Part shown: positions 57,587 to 64,000 of the stretch, in pieces
Layout: each line of letters begins with the position of its first letter
Numbering within the stretch: the first letter of the stretch is position 1
Origin: Polyporus tsugae
Lineage: Eukaryota; Basidiomycota; Agaricomycetes; Polyporales; Polyporaceae
Assembly (NCBI GenBank): GCA_024305745.1
Contig: JAHRBS010000008.1
Span: forward strand, 868,001 to 932,000
Reading direction: 5' to 3'
DNA length: 64,000 nt
Program-made: the position numbers and the translations under genes
The notes under the pieces: generated by a model
What the model was told of the DNA's origin: nothing
Database searches by the model: none
What the model saw: the letters and a program-made list of their open reading frames with translations, nothing else

Positions 57587-59004
57587 TCAAACACAAGTTG
57601 TCCAGCCCCGCTCCCTCGGTAGCCTCCTCTCCAACGTGTTCCTCAACTCGACCTTCCGATCCTTCGTGAGGGACTCATCGAGCTCCGGCCTTTCATACAA
57701 CACGAACTCCACACCTTCGAGCGCAGGAAACTCGCACAGAATATCCTCCAGCGACGCCCACACTTCCCAATTTTTCTCCGCTTCTTCGGCTGCGACCCAT
57801 TGCACCGCGGGCTGACCCCATTCGCCGCGGTAGGTATCTCCCGCGACGCGCTCGAACGCGTTGAGCATACGTCTACCCACAGGCTGCATCTCTATGCGAA
57901 CGGACGCGAGCCGACGGAAGGCGCCGCGGTGCTCGTGGAAGAACCGGACGTACGCGCGGAGCGTCACGCGGATGTCCTCAACATGTTCATGACCCGTGGC
58001 GGGGTCCATGTAGAATCTGGGTTCCAAGCAAAGCACGAGCGAGCGAAGCGTGGTGCAGGTTGCAAGAGACACGCCGTGAAACGCTGTGAATAGGGAAAAT
58101 GCAGTATGAGTGGTGAATCCAAGACGACTCGCGAAGGGCGGTGCGTACGGTTGGGGGGGCCCAAGAGGTCCGAAACTGCACGCATCTCAACGTGGCGTAT
58201 TGCTGGACCTGGGATCCTCGCAAAGTCGGAAAAAGCAATGAGCGCCTCGTGGTTCAACGCATTGATGGATATGTCCATAAGGTGCCCATGTGTGATTGAG
58301 GGCGAGTGGGCGAGAAGGGCGTACAGTGCGCTCGCGGCAGCGATGTCGCTCATCCTATCAACGGCCAGAGACCGGACTAAGAGAGGTGGAAAGAGAAGTG
58401 GAGAGAAAGTGGGCAGAGGATTTGGACTCCATCTCTGACTCCATCTCCCCCAGCGGAATACGGTAAGCGCATTGATGCTTGAAAACATACATATAAGGGC
58501 GAGCAAGTGGTGTGGATCGTGGTCCCCTGCTGTGCACTCGGACACGATCAACTCGTCGAGTTGTTCTCTTCTATGATTGTTAGGTTGTTGGGAAAGGTCG
58601 TCCAGAACGAGCAGCTTCCTTAGGCACAATGAAGCGAGCTGTGGGAGTCTGGACAGGAGGGCGCATAGGAAGCTGAGAGGGCAAGTGAAGGTGGGTATTA
58701 CCGAGCGAGGTTCACAAACGCTTCCATCGATTGTTATCTTCGTAACACAGGGCCCTATCGCCCACTCTGAGTTCGCGATTTCAGAATTGTCGAGAGCGTG
58801 GAGGATCTTCGGCAACGGATCGGCCGGGCGTAGGCGCATGGAGGGTTTGATGGTGATGTCCTGGAATAGGCGTCTGCGACTGGGTGGAAGCCATCGTGAG
58901 CAGACAAGAGAGCAGGATGCTAGAGTGGGTTTGTCGGCGAACAGATGGTCGATGATGATAAACTCAAGTTCAGGAGGCAGCGGACAGTTCGAACAGTCGC
59001 TCAT
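57587..59004 (-). CDS. F-box protein (last member of the array)
   Basis: Exons 58149-59004 and 57587-58083 give 450 aa. The F-box is CPLPPELEFIIIDHL then KPTLASCSLVCSRWLPPSRR; leucine-rich segments are LSRLPQLASLCLRKLLVLD, LVRSLAVDRM and TLRSLVLCLE. The phase-1 intron position equals that in the 49117 copy. Near the C terminus a small deletion after ERRLP changes the frame, so the last residues read RERGWTTCV instead of the LW.SGA..V.FE type seen in relatives. This costs about ten residues and probably not function. Role in an SCF complex is inferred. Confidence 0.87.
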
Positions 59005-59790
59005 TTCCGACTACGTTCGTTCGAGTACCTCAAAGCGGCTCCGAAAACCAAGACTCGAATCTGGGATACAAGGGTTGCTGAGACACATCGATCTGTGCAA
59101 TATACTCGAAAAATACGTACTTTGTCTTCTGGAGCTAGACAAAACTTGAAATTGACCTATATTTTCTTACGGAAGGAGTTGCGACCTAGGACTACAATGA
59201 GGTTGATCTAAGCCCAAGTTGATGGTCAAGATACAAGACGTACACTGATGACGTTGTGGATGCTTGCAACCCTTGCTGCTGAATTGCAGAAATCCAGTGG
59301 TCGTCGAGGATTGGAAACGGCCTCTGTTCGTGGCCTGTGTGAGAGAGAGAGAGGGCTAGGTCCGACAGAGCGCGGTGAAGAGAGATAAGTAGGTGAGGAT
59401 AGGAAGGTCACCGCCGCGTGGCCATGGCAGGTTCCCACGTTCGTCTTTGGCGCTTGTACAATGTTGCGCTCCCCAGGCTTGATGGCGACCATGAACCCTG
59501 CTGGCGGCATTTGGAGGTCTTTTCTGCGCGCTCACAGTCAACATTCGTCGCGATGGCTGGAGTGTCGGAGGATCATGAAGTATGTCATACAGCGAACCGA
59601 GCAAGCTTGTTGAAGTAATCAGAAGGATTCGGGCCGTACAATTCCAAATGGTGAGAGAAATGCAAATAACCATGGTTCGATCGCAAAGTTAACGTACATG
59701 AATATTGTCGTCCAGGCTATGGACATCATCCGGGAAGAGACCCTGATGTATCACGGCCAAACACAGTGCAGGAGCAGAGAGCAGGGAAGC
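59005..59790. other. Intergenic region
   Basis: 5' flank of the F-box gene and 3' flank of the sugar transporter. A (GA)n run of about 18 bp lies at 59340. No gene seen. Confidence 0.4.
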
Positions 59791-61930
59791 TCAGACATGC
59801 TCAATGGTGCCCTTGTACTTCTCGTCCTCGGCCGACTCGTCGCCTTCCGGCACCGTGACTTTCCCTTGCCGCAGCTCCTCTTCGCGAGTCATCGCGTCGG
59901 GAACGTACACGCCTGGGCCTGGCACAAAGATCGGAACACTTTCAAAGTAAGCGTCCAATTCTTCGAGAGGAATACCCTTGGTCTCAGGGAGGAATGCCTG
60001 CGCATCCAGCACACCAATCAGTTAAACAATACAGGTATAGATGCGTCCAAACGTAACGTAACGTACCCAGAAGAACAGTGCGTTGCTGAATCCGCAAATG
60101 GCGAAGACTAGGTAGTACTTCCAACCTGCAGAGTCTTTCAATGAAGTGCTCTTGGACCTCAGAGGTGTCCAAGGACCAACATCACTCACCGACTTTGTCG
60201 AAAGCAATTGGGGTAATCTGCGCAATCATGACTACAACGCAAGGTAAATGTAAATGCGAGCATACCCAATGAGAACGCGATCGGAACGATCACGTACAGT
60301 TGGATATCCATGCCGCAGAGGAAGTGATCGCCGTCGCCTTCGCACGAGTCGCGCTGTTGAACATCTCGACCGGGATCGCCCAGGACAGCGGTCCGAGACA
60401 CGACGAGAAGACCAGGTTGAACAACCACGTCATCGACACAAACGCCCTGCTCGCGTTGTGGTTGTTCGTCTCCGCGGGGAAGATCGCGATGAGGATCGTG
60501 CCGATCACGAACGTCAGCCCCGATAGAGCGTTGCCCCAGACGAACGGACCGCGCCGGCCAAGACGGTCGATGAACCAGACGCACAAGGCCTCCCCAATCA
60601 GTGCGATGACGGAGTTGCCGGACTGGAGCCCGAGCGTCGTTGAGGTGTCGATGCCGATGCTCTGGAAGATGGTCGGCGCGTAGTACTGGATGACGCTGAC
60701 ACCCGTCATCTGGATGCTTTTGGGCAACATCAGTATCGGTCTCGCCTGTCTGCGATGATCCAAACTCGGAAGCGCACCTGAACTGGATCGCAACACCGAG
60801 AAGGAGGCGGCGGAAGTTGCTCTTGACGGTGAACAGCTGCGTCCACGCGTCGCGACTTTCCTGTCGCTCGAGCTGCACCTGCGCAAGGATCTCCTTGTGC
60901 TCACTGACAACGAAAGGATCGTGGATGTCGCCGTGCGCATGCAGGCGGGCAAGCACCCACAGAGCCTCTTCGTTCCTGTCCTTCATCGCAAGGTAACGGG
61001 GACTCTCGGGAAGGAGCCTTCAAGTTGTGCATGTGTCAGCAAACAAGTCATTAGGATATGTTACGAACGACACTCACAAGATGAAAAAGGCGAGCGGAAG
61101 CGCAGCTATATAACCAAACAACTGGTTAACATTAGCGATAGAAGTTCGGAGCGAGAAAGACTCACGAGTCAATTGAATAGCTGTTACATATGAGTGTCAG
61201 CGCCCCGCACTAGCGAGAAAAATCACGCGAAGACATACCGAGAGGTATCCTCCACTGAGCTGGTCCAGTCAAAACATGATAACATCCATACCCAATAAAC
61301 GACGCCATCAGAGCACCAATACCAAGCATAAACTGCTGCAGCGTGGTGAGACGACCGCGGATACTTGGGTGCGCGATCTCTGCTTGATACAGAGGCGCGA
61401 GCATCGCAAGCATGCCGATGCCCATCCCCGCGAGGAATCGTCCTCCGTACATAGAGTGGATGTTCTGTGCGCTGGCTTGGATGGTTCCTCCAATAAGGAA
61501 AACAATACAGCCTGCCAGGATGGAGGCGCGGCGGCCGATCGCGTCCGCCAGGCTCCCCACGTAGATATTTCTTCCAACGAGTAAGCGAAGGTGGTTTCAG
61601 GGAGGAAGTCGGTCGAAACTTACGAAGCGAAGGCGCCTAGGAGGAGGCATCCTACAATGAAACCTTGCGCGGTTGCATCCGGATCGCCTGTTGTCCGCTT
61701 GAAGTCCTCCGAAGGCTACGAACGGACATCATGGTCTGAATCATGGTTTCTACAGCACTGCCGCTACTCACCAGTACAGACGCAATGATACCCAGGTCGT
61801 ACCCGAAAGTCACCGACCCAAGCGCAGCAAAGAGACCGCACAACCAAGTGTAGACCTATCGCCGCGAGGACCGTCAGCTCTTTCGTGCTCTATCAAATAT
61901 GCGCAGACTAACCTTCGGTGGGAGTGGCAT
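59791..61930 (-). CDS. MFS sugar transporter (sugar porter family)
   Basis: A multi-exon gene starting with MPLPPK (61913-61930), then 61772-61855 (VYTWLCGLFAALGSVTFGYD), and so on to the stop at 59791; roughly 500-530 aa. Sugar-porter hallmarks appear in order: GFIVGCLLLGAF, LADAIGRRASILAG, YGGRFLAGMGIGM, PLYQAEIAHPSIRGRL, LLPESPRYL, VSVIQYYAPTIFQ, DRLGRRGPFVWGN, GPLSWAIPVEMF and PETKGIPLEELDAYF. It should import a hexose or pentose by proton symport at the plasma membrane. The divergent GH51 neighbour makes arabinose a candidate, as inference only. Short exons of about 15-30 nt occur in the middle (AIQLT, then PALPLAFFIL), flanking the PESPRYL region. No damage seen. Confidence 0.9.
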
Positions 61931-62637
61931 GTCAACACGGACGCAACGCGCGACGCTGTCTTCCGCGTCACCGGAAGCGTCTTCAACTGGGCCATGTTAT
62001 AAATGTGCCGCCTTCCGAGAACCGGCCCCGCACGACATGTTTTATCAGGCACAGATGGGAGCGTGGGGTCACACAGGAGCATAGTGGCAGAGGCTACGCG
62101 ATACGCGGTGCGCTCATGCCCCCCATGTGATGTCGTCGCGGACCGCGAGAACGCTCCAGCGCGGCCTGTTACGACATTCGCGGTAACTGGAGTAGGTCTG
62201 ATTCGGTGGTCAGCTGGCCACTGGGAAAAGAAGCACATTCCGTGTTGTAAACGTTTAATTTGTGCCAAAGGTTCTGGAGGAGACGTTTGAAAAGTTGTCA
62301 ACCACCGTTCGACACTGTCCGTTCCATGAACGATTGCCAGACAATAATTATCGCAGGTTCACTGGAATGGCGTCGTTAGTGTGGGTTAACAACCCGGACG
62401 GGATAACCTCGCAGATCCGGGGTACGACACCTATCATAACCGGACGGTCCGCCGTACCACTCGGACCGTGTGCCCGTTCGTAGCTACCCGACGAGAAGCG
62501 ATCATGCACATGGACGATACGACCTGTGGGCGAGTTAAGAAGGCGGGAGTAGTCCAACGGGTTGATTCTCATCCACATCGCGACTTGACCCTGCCCTTGT
62601 ATCATCTCGTCAATCTAAGCTAGAACCTAAGGGCGAC
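61931..62637. promoter_or_regulatory. Shared promoter region of the sugar transporter and GH51 genes
   Basis: 707 bp between two divergent starts. CGGACGGTCCG at 62441-62451 is a perfect palindrome and fits CGG-N5-CCG, a layout bound by fungal Zn2Cys6 factors. Carbon-catabolite (CreA/Mig1-type, SYGGRG) consensus hexamers are seen as GTGGGG (about 62053), CTGGAG (about 62189) and CCGGGG (about 62417). Such short matches arise by chance often, so co-regulation is only suggested. Confidence 0.4.
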
Positions 62638-64000
62638 ATGTCACAGGAACCAGAGCAAATCTCACCCACAATAGACATCTTTCCCTCCTCCCCAATCGCG
62701 CCCGTCTCGCCGTACATCTTCTCTGGCTTCCTCGAGCACCTCGGACGCTGCATCTACGGCGGCATCCTACCCTCCACACGAACCACCTTCCCTTACACCC
62801 CGCGCAAGCCATGCCCAGAGGAGCAGTTCGTCGGAACACCGCCAGAGCTACTAACGCCAGAGGGTTTCCGCGCCGACGTACTGGAGGTGTTGCGCGACGA
62901 ACTACGCGTCCCGCTGATCCGTTGGCCCGGTGGCAACTTCGTGAGTTCGTACAACTGGAAGGACGGGATCGGGCCGCAAGAGGAACGCAAGAGGAGGCCG
63001 GAACTCGCGTGGAACGGAGAGGAGAGCAATCAGTTCGGGACCGACGAGTGAGTGCGCCTGGTATGTGCGACGGCCGCGAGCCTCTGACCAAGGGAGCATG
63101 AAGGTTTATTTCCTGGTGTCTCACTGCGAAGATCGAGCCGTACATCGTGTTGAACATGGGTACCGGGACCCTCGAAGACGCTCTCCACTGGATTGAGTAC
63201 TGCAACGGGACTGGAGATACGTCAGTACCACCACGCATAGAGCATCAGCATAAAACTGACCAACGACCAGCTACTATGCGAACCTACGTCGGAAGCATAC
63301 AGGACGTGATGAAGCGTACAGCGTGAAGTACTGGGGCCTTGGGAACGAGGTTTGGGGCGATTGGCAAGTCGGACAGCAGACGGCCTCGGCGTACGCGACG
63401 AAGGCGCGACAATGGGCTCATGCCATCCGGCTCGTCGATCCTGGCGTTATCTTGGTGGGATGCGGCGAGACGGGCATAAACCATTGGGATGGGGCCGTGT
63501 TAGACGAGTTGGTAGACAAGGTCGATGTGCACAGGTAAGTGGTGGTGGCACGCAGGAATTCCCGATAGGTTGACGCTCTTCAGCATCCACCTATATACCG
63601 GATTTGGACCAAGAGACAGGTTGCAGAGTGAGAGGGAGTATGGGAGGTCTGTGTATGGACCTGATGCGGCAGAGTACTCGATTGAAGTCTGCAAAGGATT
63701 GATTAACAAGGCGGTAAGGCATATTTTTTCAAGCGTGAGCATACGTGCTGAGCTATCCATAGCGGTTTGGTAAAAGCGTGAGCAAGCCGATCAAGATCGC
63801 ATTCGACGAGTATGGTGTCTGGGATGAAGCGATTGGTGCGTGTGCAGCGCGTGTCCATGTAACGACGCATTTACTCACCGTCCCGTAGGCACCCCTAAGA
63901 ACGGACTGGAGCAGTTCTACAACTTGGCTGACGCTCTAGGGATGGCTTCTTGGCTCAACGTCTTCGTGCGTCAAGCCGATGTCGTGGACATCGCATGCAT
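62638..64000 (+). CDS. GH51 alpha-L-arabinofuranosidase (3' end outside window)
   Basis: Exons 62638-63047, 63104-63220, 63271-63534, 63584-63713, 63763-63835 and 63889 to beyond 64000 join in frame. The start has no signal peptide, as in intracellular GH51 enzymes. Motifs are FSGFLEHLGRCIYGGI, RWPGGNFVSSYNWKDGIGP, MGTGTLEDALHWIEYCNGTG, KYWGLGNEVWGDWQVG (acid/base Glu in GNE) and KIAFDEYGVW (nucleophile Glu). The enzyme releases terminal arabinofuranose from arabino-oligosaccharides made from hemicellulose or pectin. The window cuts the gene in the exon reading ALGMASWLNVFVRQADVVD; about one third of the usual length is missing. It diverges from a sugar transporter, which suggests a joint role in pentose use. 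Confidence 0.94.

Overview
The window reads as nuclear DNA of an agaricomycete (mushroom-forming basidiomycete), probably a wood-decay species. The evidence is many short GT..AG introns of about 50-80 nt, several genes of the basidiomycete DUF6533 seven-helix family, lineage-expanded F-box and C2H2 genes, and an intracellular GH51 arabinofuranosidase. The species cannot be named from sequence alone. I saw no prokaryotic features, CRISPR array, rRNA or convincing tRNA gene.

Layout. 1-6 kb: the 3' half of an Argonaute gene with a complete slicer tetrad, an F-box-like gene, and a 13-exon allantoate-permease-type MFS transporter. 6-27 kb: four paralogous two-finger C2H2 genes that share an intron inside the first finger, interleaved with two intact DUF6533 seven-helix genes. 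The region also has a 5' fragment of a third DUF6533 gene (28.7 kb), a duplicated 180-bp non-coding block and a fold-back element. 29-40 kb: two small RNase III-fold genes that have lost most catalytic acids, two large membrane proteins of similar build, and a secreted GDSL esterase. 41-59 kb: a segmental array in which three epoxide hydrolase genes on the + strand alternate with F-box genes, mostly on the - strand. Two of those F-box copies are dead. The array also holds a MITE with near-perfect 82-bp terminal repeats. 59.8-64 kb: a sugar transporter and a GH51 alpha-L-arabinofuranosidase diverge from one 0.7-kb promoter region, and the GH51 gene runs off the window end.

The most unusual observation concerns the two intact DUF6533 genes. 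Both can be read as continuous proteins only if each contains two exons of 2 nt. The two genes agree on where these exons lie and on the lengths of several neighbouring exons (35, 62, 98, 92 and 16 nt). The other themes are local gene-family turnover (tandem duplication, gene conversion, F-box decay) and RNA-related genes: a slicer-competent Argonaute about 29 kb and 36 kb from two apparently inactive RNase III-fold proteins.

All exon boundaries are hand-derived from splice consensus plus frame and paralogue agreement. No database search or transcript data were available.
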